From Lutibacter oricola (GTDB taxonomy: Bacteria > Bacteroidota > Bacteroidia > Flavobacteriales > Flavobacteriaceae): DNA of 64,000 nucleotides. Where the stretch lies: contig NZ_FNNJ01000003.1 of NCBI RefSeq assembly GCF_900106565.1, positions 294,410 to 358,409 of the forward strand, in the 5' to 3' direction. Shown here piece by piece: positions 20,405 through 29,861 of this stretch; position 1 is the stretch's first letter, and each line of letters starts with the position of its first letter. The notes beneath the pieces are model-generated. The model searched no databases and had not been told where the DNA came from. It saw only the letters and a list, made by a program, of their open reading frames with translations. Made by a program: the position numbers and the translations under genes.

Positions 20405-22225
20405 ATGAGATTAATTAAATTGTTTGTTTTACTAGCGGTTATTTCTGTTAGTTGTAATAAAAAAGTAGAAGAAAAAAACAATAAAAAACCAAATGTTGTT
20501 CTAGTAATTACTGATGACCAAGGTTATGGAGACCTAGGTATTCACGGAAACAAAATTATTAAAACACCTAACATTGATGCTTTTCACGGGGAGAGTTATC
20601 ATTTAACAGATTTTCACGTTGGTCCAACTTGCGCACCAACTCGTTCAGGATTAATGACAGGTAGATATGCAAATAGCGTAGGAGTTTGGCATACTGTTGG
20701 AGGATGGAGCTTACTTCGTGAGCAGGAGAAAACAATGGCAGATATGTTTACACAAGCAGGTTATAAAACCGGAGCTTTTGGTAAATGGCATTTAGGAGAC
20801 AATTATCCGTTTAGAGCTCACGATAGAGGGTTTCAAGAAGCTGTTATGCATTACGGAGGTGGTGCTTATCAAACACCAGATTATTGGGGAAATACTTATT
20901 TTAATGATACATATTTCAAAAATGGAGAACCTACTAAATACGAAGGTTTTTGTACTGATGTTTTCTTTGATGAAGCAAAAAGCTTTATTAAAAAGAATAA
21001 AGACGAACCATTCTTCTGCTATATTTCAACAAATGCTCCTCACGGACCATACAATGTTCCGTTAGAGTATTACAATATGTACAAAGATATTGATGAAAAC
21101 TTATTATCTGACACACAAAAACGTTTTTATGGTATGATTACCAATGTTGATGATAACTTTGGAGAATTACGTAAAACATTAAAAGAATTAAATATTGCTG
21201 ATAATACAATTTTAATTTTTATGACTGATAATGGTACCGCTGCTGGTTATAGATATAATAAGCAAAAGAAAATTACTACAGGGTTTAATGCTGGAATGAG
21301 AGGTGCAAAAGGAAGTGCTTATGAAGGAGGACATAGAGTACCATTTTTTATCCATTGGAAAGATGGAGATATTACTGTTTCAAAAGATATTACTCAGTTA
21401 ACTGCTAATTTAGATATTATGCCAACTTTGGCTGAATTATGTGGTATTGAGTTACCAAAAGATGGTATGCCAATTGCAGGAAAAAGTTTAGTGCCAATGT
21501 TTAAAAATCCTGAACTTAAAGATGATCGTATGTTGGTTACAGATTCTCAACGTTTACAAAAATTAGTGAAGTGGAGAAATTCTTCTGTTATGCAAAACAA
21601 ATGGCGATTAATAAACGGTAAAGAATTGTACAATATTGAAAATGATAAAGGGCAAAAGAAAAATTTAGCAGAATCTAATCCTGAAAAGGTTAAGGAAATG
21701 CGCGATTTTTACGAAAAATGGTTTGAAGAAGTTTCAGTACAAGGAGACGAGGAAGTTTATATTCCTATTGGAACCAAATTTGAAAACCCTACAACATTAA
21801 CTTCTCACGATTTACACTCAATGAAAGAGAAAGAATTTTATGCTTGGAATCAGATATATATTAGAAATGGAGCAGTTGCCGAAGGTTATTGGAGTATTAA
21901 TGTTACTGAGCCAGGTGAATACGAATTTTCTTTGAGAAGATACCCAATTGAATCTGGATTAAAAATTAATGCAACTACACCAAAAATAACTCCAGAAGAT
22001 GTTCCTGGTTTAGAAAAAACAATTCCTGAAGGAAAGAATCTAGATTTTGCTAAAGCAGCAATAAGTATTCAAGGAATTGATAAAGATGTAAAGTTTGAAG
22101 AAAATGCTAAATCTGTTGAGTTTACTTTAAATTTACAAAAAGGAAATACGAAGCTTGAAGCAAGTTTTTTCAATAAAAAAGGAGAAAAAAATACAGCTTA
22201 TTATGTGTATGTAACTAAGAAGTAA
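20405..22225 (+). CDS. S1-family (formylglycine-dependent) sulfatase lipoprotein
   Basis: A 606-residue type I sulfatase. Lipobox VISVSCNKK (Cys17). Metal-binding TDDQGYGDLG (residues 36-45), and the formylglycine signature CxPxR at C76-A-P-T-R80 followed by SGLMTGR. GAFGKWHLGD and FMTDNGT are the further active-site blocks. The family removes sulfate esters from sugars. Cys76 must be converted to formylglycine by a maturase that is not in this window. The extra C-terminal 130 residues form a beta-rich tail. Last gene of the GH16 operon. The exact sulfate position attacked is unknown. Confidence 0.93.
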   Translation: MRLIKLFVLLAVISVSCNKKVEEKNNKKPNVVLVITDDQGYGDLGIHGNKIIKTPNIDAFHGESYHLTDFHVGPTCAPTRSGLMTGRYANSVGVWHTVGGWSLLREQEKTMADMFTQAGYKTGAFGKWHLGDNYPFRAHDRGFQEAVMHYGGGAYQTPDYWGNTYFNDTYFKNGEPTKYEGFCTDVFFDEAKSFIKKNKDEPFFCYISTNAPHGPYNVPLEYYNMYKDIDENLLSDTQKRFYGMITNVDDNFGELRKTLKELNIADNTILIFMTDNGTAAGYRYNKQKKITTGFNAGMRGAKGSAYEGGHRVPFFIHWKDGDITVSKDITQLTANLDIMPTLAELCGIELPKDGMPIAGKSLVPMFKNPELKDDRMLVTDSQRLQKLVKWRNSSVMQNKWRLINGKELYNIENDKGQKKNLAESNPEKVKEMRDFYEKWFEEVSVQGDEEVYIPIGTKFENPTTLTSHDLHSMKEKEFYAWNQIYIRNGAVAEGYWSINVTEPGEYEFSLRRYPIESGLKINATTPKITPEDVPGLEKTIPEGKNLDFAKAAISIQGIDKDVKFEENAKSVEFTLNLQKGNTKLEASFFNKKGEKNTAYYVYVTKK

Positions 22226-22242
22226 TAATTAAATTAATATAA

Positions 22243-22279
22243 AAAAAAGCGAGTGTACTTTAATTACACTCGCTTTTTT
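22243..22279. terminator. Bidirectional terminator between sulfatase and GH43
   Basis: AAAAAAGCGAGTGTA (22243-22257) pairs perfectly with TACACTCGCTTTTTT (22265-22279) with a 7-nt loop. It serves the sulfatase operon and the convergent GH43 operon. Confidence 0.9.
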
Positions 22280-22281
22280 AT

Positions 22282-23595
22282 TTAATAAAATTTAAACCAA
22301 TCTATAGTAAGTTCAGATTTAGACTTCTTTTTAAAGGTTAAATATAAGGCATGTTTACCTTTTTTAATATTCTTTAACTTACGTTTCGAAATGTTATAAG
22401 CTACATTTTTTGAAGAAGAAATTTCAACTTTACCAATTAGTTTACCTTTTGCATTATCTAATCTAATTTCTATAATCCCTTCGGAATTTGGACTTGTTTT
22501 AACTTCAATTCCAGTTGTTTTATTATCAAAAGAAAGGTATTTGTAAATAGCAGTATCGTTATTATTAATTTTCGTTAAACCTTCTGAAATTAAATCTTTG
22601 TTATCAATAGTCGCAATTCTAATATTTCCAGATAAACCACAAGCCCACTCAGCTTCAATTCTTTCTTTTGAATTTAAAGGATCTCCTGCACCTTGTGAAG
22701 TCATTTCTACTTCATCAATTGTTCCATCTTCATTAAAATAAATAGGTTCGATGCAAGCTTTTCTAAATTTTTGAGAATTGTTTGTTGAACGATGATAAAA
22801 AACATACCACTGATCTTTAAATTTTTCAATAGAACCATGATTGTTCCAGCTTGAAGGGTCACAATCAACATTGTCAATAATTACTCCCTTATATTCAAAA
22901 GGTCCCATTGGGTTATTTCCAATAGCATAACCTAAACAAGTTGGTCTGTTTTCTCTACTATCATCAGCAAAAACTAAATAATATAATTCTCCAATTTTTC
23001 TAATAGACGAGCCTTCATGGAAAGCAATATTTCCCTCTTTGTCTAAAGGATAAGTTATAGTTGATTTGTCAATTTCAACCATATTCGATTTTAGTTTTGC
23101 AACCATAGGTTTTCCTTGTCCCCAATAATAATATGCTTGTCCATCATCATCAATTAAAACGGCAGGGTCAATACTATAAGCTCCTTTTATTTGTTTACCA
23201 TTTGTAAAAGGTCCATTTGGGTTTTTACTCGTAGCAACACCTTCAGTTTTTGGTTTGCCAGGAGAGCAGAAATACAAATAATAGGTTCCGTTTTTATAAG
23301 CGGCATCTGGAGCAAATAATAAATTATCGTGAAAATTTACTTGGTCATTTTTACCTTTTGAAGAAAAAGCATTTTCGGTAATATCCCAATTTTTTAAATC
23401 TGATGAACTTAATACGTGATGTGTATATGAACACCAATAATCATCACTTTCATCACGCGAGCCATAAATATATAACTTGCCATCTTCCCAAACATGAGCC
23501 TCAGGATCTGCAATATACATTCCGGGAGGAGTAATTGGGTTTTGTGCTGTTACTGAGAGCGATACAATAAACAGTATAAGTGCTATTTTTTTCAT
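22282..23595 (-). CDS. Secreted family 43 glycoside hydrolase (GH43)
   Basis: A 437-residue protein with a signal peptide (ends VTAQ). The five-bladed beta-propeller opens with YIADPEAHVWEDGKLYIYGS (general base Asp in ADPEAH). IDPAVLIDDDGQAYYYWG holds the pKa-modulating Asp, and FHEGSSIRKIGELYYLVF the proton-donor Glu. After about residue 310 (ERIEAEWACGLSG) a CBM6-like beta-sandwich follows, ending LTIDWFKFY. GH43 enzymes act on alpha-L-arabinofuranosides, beta-xylosides and some galactans. It is 6 bp downstream of GH3, so they are co-transcribed. Substrate not assignable by eye. Confidence 0.88.
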   Translation of the reverse strand: MKKIALILFIVSLSVTAQNPITPPGMYIADPEAHVWEDGKLYIYGSRDESDDYWCSYTHHVLSSSDLKNWDITENAFSSKGKNDQVNFHDNLLFAPDAAYKNGTYYLYFCSPGKPKTEGVATSKNPNGPFTNGKQIKGAYSIDPAVLIDDDGQAYYYWGQGKPMVAKLKSNMVEIDKSTITYPLDKEGNIAFHEGSSIRKIGELYYLVFADDSRENRPTCLGYAIGNNPMGPFEYKGVIIDNVDCDPSSWNNHGSIEKFKDQWYVFYHRSTNNSQKFRKACIEPIYFNEDGTIDEVEMTSQGAGDPLNSKERIEAEWACGLSGNIRIATIDNKDLISEGLTKINNNDTAIYKYLSFDNKTTGIEVKTSPNSEGIIEIRLDNAKGKLIGKVEISSSKNVAYNISKRKLKNIKKGKHALYLTFKKKSKSELTIDWFKFY

Positions 23596-23601
23596 TTTCT
23601 A

Positions 23602-25731
23602 TTATTTTATTTTAAAAGATTCTTTTAAACCTTTATTAGAATTTGGAGCAATCCAAACATTAAATTGTCCACTTTCAACAACAGGATTCAATTCTTGGTT
23701 TAGTACCAATAAATCTTTAGTATTAATGGTAAATTTAACCGTTTTAGACTCTTTAGCTTTAAGTTTTAATTTTTTAAACCCTTTTAATTCTTTTACCGGT
23801 CTTGTGGTTGAGCCTACAACATCTTGAATGTATAATTGAACAATTTCAGTTCCATTAACATTACTTGTATTGGTAATAGTTGCTGAAACTGTAATCGATT
23901 CATTTTTTGAAATTTCTTTATTTGAAATTTTAATATTTTGGTATTCAAAAGTTGAGTAATTTAAGCCATACCCAAAAGGGTATAAAGGTTCACAAGACTC
24001 TTTAGTATAAAAATCATATTTTGGTCTTCCGCTATTTCTATCATTATAAAAAACAGGAATATGACCTATTGCAGCAGGAAAACTTGTGGTTAATTTTGCT
24101 GAAGGATTTACGTTTCCGTAGATAATATCGGCTAGGGCATTTCCTGTTTCAGTTCCCGGATGCCAAGCAATTAATATAGCATCAGAACTTTCTTTTTCAG
24201 AAGTTAAATTTAAAGGTCTTCCATTAAAAATAACCGTAATAATTGGTTTTTTGTGCTTTTTTAATGCTGAAATAAATTTACTTTGATTGTTAGGTAATTC
24301 AATATTTGATCTGCTATGATTTTCACCAAAAGTGTTGTGTTTTTCACCTACACAGGCAATAATAATATCAGTTTTGTTATTTATTTTATCTAAAACCTGA
24401 ATGTTATCAGGAGCATTTTTTAAAAGACCTATGTAAGGGTTTATAACATCATTTGGAGAACTATTAGATTTCCACCAACCATTTAAATTTTGTTCTTTTG
24501 AAAACAATCCAACTACTGAAATAGTCAACGGTTTATTTTTTATAGGTAAAATATTGTTTTTGTTTTCAAGTAAAACCATAGTTTCACTTGCTAATTTTCT
24601 TGCAAATAATTTATGTTCTTTGGTTAAAACATCTTTTTTGCTTCTATTTTCATTAACATAAGGAGTTTTAAATAAACCTTTTTTTAGCTTTACATATAAA
24701 ACTCTTTTTACGGCATCATTTAAAATATTGATATCAATTTTTTCTTCAGAAAGCTTTTTAAATGTGTTACTCTTCATTTCAATATCAATTCCAGCATTGA
24801 TAGCTTTGTAAGCAGCTTCAGTAGAATCAGTAGCGTAACCGTGATAAATTAATTGTTCAACGGCATCCCAATCACTAATTACAAAACCAGAAAATTGCCA
24901 CTTGTTTTTTAGAATATGCTTTAGTGTTTCTTTGTTTGCACTTGCCGGAATTCCATTAATATCGTTAAACGAACTCATTACGGTTAAAGCACCAGCATCA
25001 ACACAAGCTTTAAATGGAGGTAAATAGGTTTCATGCAATGTTCTTTTTGAAATTTCGGTATATTGATAATCTCTTCCGCCAATTGAAGCTCCATAACCGA
25101 CATAATGTTTTAAACAAGAAACAAGTTTATTTGGTTGGGAAACATCTTTACCTTGAAAACCTTTTACGGCAGCTACTCCAAATTGTGAGTTTAAAAAAGT
25201 GTCTTCACCATAAGATTCAGCAATTCTTCCCCATCTTGCATCCCTTGAAACATCAATCATTGGAGCAAAAGTCCAATCGATTCCTAAAGTTGTAGCCTCT
25301 TTAGCAGCAATTGAAGCAGCTTTTTTTACGGCTAATGTATCCCAAGAACAAGATTGTGCTAGGTTAATAGGGAACATTGTTTTATAACCGTGAATTACAT
25401 CTTGACCAAAGATAATTGGAATTCCAGATTTTGAGTCTTCTACTGCTATTTTTTGAAGTTCATTTCTTATCGAAGCATTTGTAATTACTTTTAAATTTAC
25501 CAAAATAGAACCTACTTCACCATTTTTAATTTCAGTTTTTAAATCATCATCAATTTTTGTGATAATTCTTTGTTGAAGCTGACCAATTTTTTGTTTAAAA
25601 GTCAAAGTTTTGAGTATACTATCGGCTTGTGAATGGATAATATCATCTGAAGAGTTTATCTTTTTAGTTTTATTGCAAGCATTGAAAGTAACAATCGAAA
25701 TTAGGATTATAAAAATATTTTTGAAATTCAT
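23602..25731 (-). CDS. Family 3 glycoside hydrolase lipoprotein (GH3)
   Basis: A 709-residue exported exo-glycosidase. Lipobox VTFNACNKT (Cys19). The TIM-barrel domain has RWGRIAESYGED, KHYVGYGASIGGRDY and the nucleophile Asp287 in SGFVISDWDA. The C-terminal alpha/beta sandwich (about 390-560) contains GENHSR, and the final 110 residues form an Fn3-like domain (GTEIVQLYIQDVVGSTTRPVKEL). The layout is that of BglX-type beta-glucosidases and beta-xylosidases. It sits between a broken lipoprotein gene (6 bp upstream) and GH43 (6 bp downstream). Confidence 0.93.
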   Translation of the reverse strand: MNFKNIFIILISIVTFNACNKTKKINSSDDIIHSQADSILKTLTFKQKIGQLQQRIITKIDDDLKTEIKNGEVGSILVNLKVITNASIRNELQKIAVEDSKSGIPIIFGQDVIHGYKTMFPINLAQSCSWDTLAVKKAASIAAKEATTLGIDWTFAPMIDVSRDARWGRIAESYGEDTFLNSQFGVAAVKGFQGKDVSQPNKLVSCLKHYVGYGASIGGRDYQYTEISKRTLHETYLPPFKACVDAGALTVMSSFNDINGIPASANKETLKHILKNKWQFSGFVISDWDAVEQLIYHGYATDSTEAAYKAINAGIDIEMKSNTFKKLSEEKIDINILNDAVKRVLYVKLKKGLFKTPYVNENRSKKDVLTKEHKLFARKLASETMVLLENKNNILPIKNKPLTISVVGLFSKEQNLNGWWKSNSSPNDVINPYIGLLKNAPDNIQVLDKINNKTDIIIACVGEKHNTFGENHSRSNIELPNNQSKFISALKKHKKPIITVIFNGRPLNLTSEKESSDAILIAWHPGTETGNALADIIYGNVNPSAKLTTSFPAAIGHIPVFYNDRNSGRPKYDFYTKESCEPLYPFGYGLNYSTFEYQNIKISNKEISKNESITVSATITNTSNVNGTEIVQLYIQDVVGSTTRPVKELKGFKKLKLKAKESKTVKFTINTKDLLVLNQELNPVVESGQFNVWIAPNSNKGLKESFKIK

Positions 25732-25737
25732 TCTTAA

Positions 25738-25955
25738 TTATTTTGAGATTTTTAAACGTACTTTTTTATCTAAAATACGTGGAGCTTCGTAGTGTTCAAA
25801 ACTATGTTTTATAGCTGAGCTTAATTTTCTGTTATGTTCTATATCTTTTAAATAAAGCGGAAAAGCTTTTTGGTTTATTGCTTCACTTTTTTCTTTTTTT
25901 GTTGGCAGGAAGTTAGTGCTAGAAGAGCAATAAAAATAATTAAAATATGTTTCAT
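25738..25955 (-). pseudogene. Small lipoprotein gene with a one-base frameshift
   Basis: From an ATG at 25955 the minus strand encodes a textbook lipoprotein leader (MKHILIIFIALLALTSCQQ) but hits a stop after 26 codons. The frame that continues to 25738 carries SEAINQKAFPLYLKD, then HNRKLSSAIKHSFEHY, then LDKKVRLKISK. The two join if one A is added in the A7-G-A6 run at about 25889-25903 (plus coordinates). The span is 218 nt, one base short of 219, which would give a 72-residue lipoprotein of unknown function. The frame that is open has only an implausible start with no signal peptide. This is either a recent mutation, a slippage switch or a sequencing error. It lies 6 bp before GH3. Confidence 0.7.
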
Positions 25956-26044
25956 TGTTTGTTGTGATTTTCACTTTGACTAAATTGGAATATTTTTTAG
26001 GTTTATTTTTTCAAAAGCTTAGATTTAAATGAAAATTTAAAATT

Positions 26045-28096
26045 TTATTTTAACTCCCAAATAACTTTGTGGGCTACTATTTCTTTTTGGATTTTACCTT
26101 TAACCTCAATAATGTTTTTACCTTTAGTTAAGTTGATATTCTCAAAAATAATAGTATTTAAATCTGCTGTTTGTTTTAAAGAGCGCACCTTTTTACCATT
26201 TAGATAAAGTGTTACTTTATTAATATTGGTAAAAATTTTCACATTGGTTTTTGAAGAGGTTCTTATGTTGTTTCGTTGTTCAGCAATGTAAAGCATCGGT
26301 TCTTTATTCCAATTAGCTTTGTAGAAATAGAAAGCATCTTTTTTAATTGCTCTATCAAACGTAACTAAACCTTTATGATTTAAATTTTGAATTCCACCAC
26401 GGTTCCATCCTGCAACCGAAAAGTCGAACATATTCCAAATGTAGGAGCTCCAAACAAAAGGTCTATCTTTTATAATTTTCCATGTTACTTCGTGGTAGTT
26501 GGTTTGAACACTTTCAGGAAAATAATTTCCAATTGGTTTTTCCAATTTAGCTACATCTTGCTGGTAAATATTTCCACCAACACCATATTCGCTAATTCCT
26601 AATTCAATTTCAGGATATTCTTTTCGAGCATTATCTAACCATTTGCCCATATCTTCATATTCTCCGTAGTACCAACCAAAATATTTATTCCAAGCTTGTA
26701 GATCAGAAATGTTTCCCATATTAGAAATCATTCCACGATCACTTGCAGAAGCCGTTAATCTAGTTTTGTCTAAACTATGCGCTAATTTATTTAAATCTTG
26801 AGTAAGTAAAACTGGAGGTGCATTTTTACCTTTCCAAGCTCTAACTTCATTCCACAATCCCCAAACATAGATACTAGGGTGATTGTAATTTTGAAGGATT
26901 AATTCTCTTAATTGTTGTTTAGCATTTCCTTGTTCTCTACCGCTATAATCGTGAACAAAAGGAATTTCAGCCCAAACCAATAACCCTTTTTTATCAGCTA
27001 ATTGATATTGTAAATCTGAATGTTGATAATGAGACATTCTAATACTAGTTGCTCCCATTTCATCAATTAAATCTATATCTTTTTGATGTTGTTCATTAGA
27101 TAATGCTGGCCCGTTGTCTTTCCATTCTTGATGAATTGCTACACCATTAAGTCTATAGGGTTTATCATTTAAAAAGAATCCTTTTTCTGGATCTACTTTG
27201 AAGGTTCTTAAGCCAAAAGCTTGAATAACTTTATCAATTTTTCCGTAGTGGTTTAATTCAACTTCAAGTTTATATAAATATGGATTCATTTTACCATTCC
27301 ATAAAATTGGGTTTTCAATTTCAAGTTTTTGAGAAACAATTTGTTCCTTTTCTGAAAATGAAACTAGTTGATTTTTTGAGATGATTAAGTTGTTTTCTCT
27401 ATCAAATACCTTATACGATAAAGTTGAAGGTTTATTTTTAGTTGAAGATGAAACATGAATTTTTATTTCTAAGGTTGCTAATTGACTAGATAGCTCTTGT
27501 TGTTCAATAAAAATACCAGGAGAAGCATAATAATTTGGTGAAATGTTTTGCTTTGGTGTTGAAAATATTTGAACTGGACGATAAATTCCTCCATAATGAT
27601 TAAACAATTTATCATCTACAGGAATTCTTTTAAAGTTAGGTTCATTGGTAACTTTTACAGCAATTAAATTTTTTTTATTAAATTCTACTACATCTGTGAT
27701 TTCATAAATAAAGGCAGAATATCCACCAATGTGTTTTCCTAAGCTTTTTTCATTTAAATAAACTTGAGCTTCTTGACCAACACCTTCAAAACGAATAAAA
27801 ATTCGTTCATTTTTCATTGATTGAGGAACGTCAATAGATGTTCTGTACCAAGCTTCACCTTTGTAATATCCAGTTTTTTCTATGGCATCCATAGAGTAGG
27901 TATGAGGAACTTTTACATTACCCCAAGAATTAGTATTGTAATCCTTTTTTTGAGCATTGTACCAAATTCCTTTTTTAAATTTCCAATCGGTTAAATTTAT
28001 ATTAGTTCTTGTTGTTATGTGGTTTACTTGAGAATAAATGGTTGCTTTTAATTGAATAAAGACAAAACAAACAACCAATATAATTTTTTGATACAT
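26045..28096 (-). CDS. Secreted family 2 glycoside hydrolase, beta-galactosidase-like (GH2)
   Basis: A 683-residue GH2 with a signal peptide (about 1-22, ending IYSQ). The N-terminal sugar-binding jelly roll (WYRTSIDVP, GGYSAFIYEITD) and an Ig-like domain precede the TIM barrel (GFFLNDKPYRLNGVAIHQEW). The acid/base is Glu417 in WGLWNEV and the nucleophile Glu503 in GISEYGVGG. It is first of the minus-strand GH2, small lipoprotein, GH3, GH43 unit. A possible -7 box (TATTTTTG on the minus strand, plus coordinates 28117-28124) lies just upstream. The closest activity is beta-galactosidase. In galactan clusters such enzymes trim non-reducing galactose. Confidence 0.92.
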   Translation of the reverse strand: MYQKIILVVCFVFIQLKATIYSQVNHITTRTNINLTDWKFKKGIWYNAQKKDYNTNSWGNVKVPHTYSMDAIEKTGYYKGEAWYRTSIDVPQSMKNERIFIRFEGVGQEAQVYLNEKSLGKHIGGYSAFIYEITDVVEFNKKNLIAVKVTNEPNFKRIPVDDKLFNHYGGIYRPVQIFSTPKQNISPNYYASPGIFIEQQELSSQLATLEIKIHVSSSTKNKPSTLSYKVFDRENNLIISKNQLVSFSEKEQIVSQKLEIENPILWNGKMNPYLYKLEVELNHYGKIDKVIQAFGLRTFKVDPEKGFFLNDKPYRLNGVAIHQEWKDNGPALSNEQHQKDIDLIDEMGATSIRMSHYQHSDLQYQLADKKGLLVWAEIPFVHDYSGREQGNAKQQLRELILQNYNHPSIYVWGLWNEVRAWKGKNAPPVLLTQDLNKLAHSLDKTRLTASASDRGMISNMGNISDLQAWNKYFGWYYGEYEDMGKWLDNARKEYPEIELGISEYGVGGNIYQQDVAKLEKPIGNYFPESVQTNYHEVTWKIIKDRPFVWSSYIWNMFDFSVAGWNRGGIQNLNHKGLVTFDRAIKKDAFYFYKANWNKEPMLYIAEQRNNIRTSSKTNVKIFTNINKVTLYLNGKKVRSLKQTADLNTIIFENINLTKGKNIIEVKGKIQKEIVAHKVIWELK

Positions 28097-28211
28097 ACAC
28101 CATATTTATTTTGTATCAAAAATACTTCTTAATCTAGATATAAATGTTATAGAAGTTTATTTTATTGCAACAAATGTTTTTCTTTTGTTATACGGTTGTA
28201 TTTTTAATTTA

Positions 28212-29540
28212 TTATTCAAATTTAATCCAATCTACATTCATTAAATAATTATCACCACCTTCAAAAACCAGTTTAATGTTTTTAATACCTGAAATTTCAC
28301 CACTTATAGTTCCTTCAAATTCTTTCCAGTTGTTCCAATTTCCTGTATTTGTAACTTTTACTGTTGAAACTAAATAATTTCCAACATACACTTTAATATT
28401 TCCACCTTGTAATCCAGAAGATGCCCTAATGCTTAACTTTTTAGGGCTGTTTTTACCAAAGTCTACAGAATTGTATGTTACAAAAGATCCGTTTTTAATA
28501 TAATCTAATTGCCAACCAACTACGTTGTTATCTTTTAATCTACTTACTTTTAAATTGTGTGAAGTTGAAAATCTATCAATTTGAACTAGTTTATCTGCTT
28601 TGGTAATTCCAATACCTCTTAAAGTTGCTTTCTTTTTAAGAATTTTTCCATTGTTGTCAAAAAATAAGCTGTCTGCTCTCATAGAACGTAAATGTTGGTT
28701 TTTTGAAATATCGTGGTGATGATAAAAAATGAACCATTGATTTTTATATTCAACTATTGAATGATGGTTAGTCCAAATACCATCTTTGAAACGATCCATA
28801 ATTATTCCTTGATATTCAAAAGGACCCATTGGGTTTTTTCCGGTTGCGTATCCTATTTCTTCTGAACCAGATTGGTCGTGTGGAAAAGTAAAATAGTAAA
28901 CACCATCTTTTTTAAACATAAAAGAACCTTCTTTATAACCATCAGGTAATGTTTCTATAACTTTTGGTTTACCTTTAATAGATTTCATATCTGCATTTAA
29001 TTCTGCAACTCTAAGAGTTTTTCCACCTCCGTAATATAAATAAGCTCTTCCATCATCATCAATTAATACGTTAGGGTCAATACCATCTACACCTTTTATA
29101 TAATCATTTTCTAATAAATAAGGACCTTCTGGATCATTTGCAGTTGCAACACCAACTCTTCTAAAAGCAGATTTATCTGTTGGTGGAGCAGGGTAGTAAT
29201 AGTAATAAACTCCATCTTTTTCAACACAATCCGGAGCCCACATTCCAAAACCATCTTTTTTCCCCCAAGGCACTTCAGTTTGGTCAATAATTTTTCCATG
29301 GTCTTCCCAAGTTGTTAAATCTTCCGTAGAAAAAGCGTGGTAATAGGGCATACAAAAACCATTTTCACCTTTACCATCTTCACAAACAATATCTGATGAA
29401 GGAAATACATACAGTTTTCCGTTAAATACTCTTGCCGTTGGATCGGCAGTGTACATATGTGTAACCAAAGGGTTTTGTGCAGTTAATTGTAAGCCAGAAA
29501 ATAATAGACTTACAGTAAAAAGGAATAATTGTTTTTTCAT
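28212..29540 (-). CDS. Secreted GH43 hydrolase with C-terminal CBM6
   Basis: A 442-residue protein with a signal peptide (ends LTAQ). Beta-propeller motifs are MYTADPTARVFNGKLYVFPS (general base Asp), WAPDCVEKDGVYYYYYP, GIDPNVLIDDDGRAYLYYGG and KEGSFMFKKDGVYYFTF (acid Glu). From about residue 315 a CBM6 domain follows (GWQLDYIKNGSFVTYN, then NWNNWKEFEG, then NYLMNVDWIKFE). It is a paralogue of the GH43 at 22282-23595 but is transcribed alone from the 29541-29861 region, divergent from GH105. Substrate unknown. Confidence 0.9.
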   Translation of the reverse strand: MKKQLFLFTVSLLFSGLQLTAQNPLVTHMYTADPTARVFNGKLYVFPSSDIVCEDGKGENGFCMPYYHAFSTEDLTTWEDHGKIIDQTEVPWGKKDGFGMWAPDCVEKDGVYYYYYPAPPTDKSAFRRVGVATANDPEGPYLLENDYIKGVDGIDPNVLIDDDGRAYLYYGGGKTLRVAELNADMKSIKGKPKVIETLPDGYKEGSFMFKKDGVYYFTFPHDQSGSEEIGYATGKNPMGPFEYQGIIMDRFKDGIWTNHHSIVEYKNQWFIFYHHHDISKNQHLRSMRADSLFFDNNGKILKKKATLRGIGITKADKLVQIDRFSTSHNLKVSRLKDNNVVGWQLDYIKNGSFVTYNSVDFGKNSPKKLSIRASSGLQGGNIKVYVGNYLVSTVKVTNTGNWNNWKEFEGTISGEISGIKNIKLVFEGGDNYLMNVDWIKFE

Positions 29541-29861
29541 TATTAAAAAATTTTGAATTGAATAGTATTGTTGATTGTTTAATATCTTTTAAATGTATTT
29601 GCTTATGTAAAACTTAATGTTTGATAAAGTTAATTGAAAACCTATGCTAGTGTTTGAACTATTGAATGATTATAAGTAACAAATGAATTAAACTATAATT
29701 TTAATCATAATTTACAAGTTAAGCGTTAATATTGATTTGCTTTAACGGAATAAATCATATGTTACCTAAAATAAAATAATACTTATAATATTAGAGTTCT
29801 TTAAAGAAATACAATCGATTGTATTTTTTAATATATTTGCTATAAACTAATTTCAATCATT
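29541..29861. promoter_or_regulatory. Divergent regulatory region between GH43-CBM6 and GH105
   Basis: A 321-bp gap with no coding sequence. For the GH105 side it holds a -7 box TATATTTG at 29832-29839, 23 bp before the ATG. Directly upstream is the 16-bp perfect palindrome ATACAATCGATTGTAT at 29809-29824, placed where a repressor would block the -33 region. A second motif, TATAATTTTAATCATA (29694-29709), differs by one base from a dyad in the AraC/methyltransferase promoter region. Confidence 0.6.
29809..29824. promoter_or_regulatory. Palindromic operator candidate upstream of GH105
   Basis: ATACAATCGATTGTAT is a perfect 16-bp palindrome. A central CG between AT-rich half-sites is typical of LacI-family operators. 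It ends 7 bp before the -7 box. No LacI-type gene is in the window, so the regulator would be encoded elsewhere. Confidence 0.5.
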
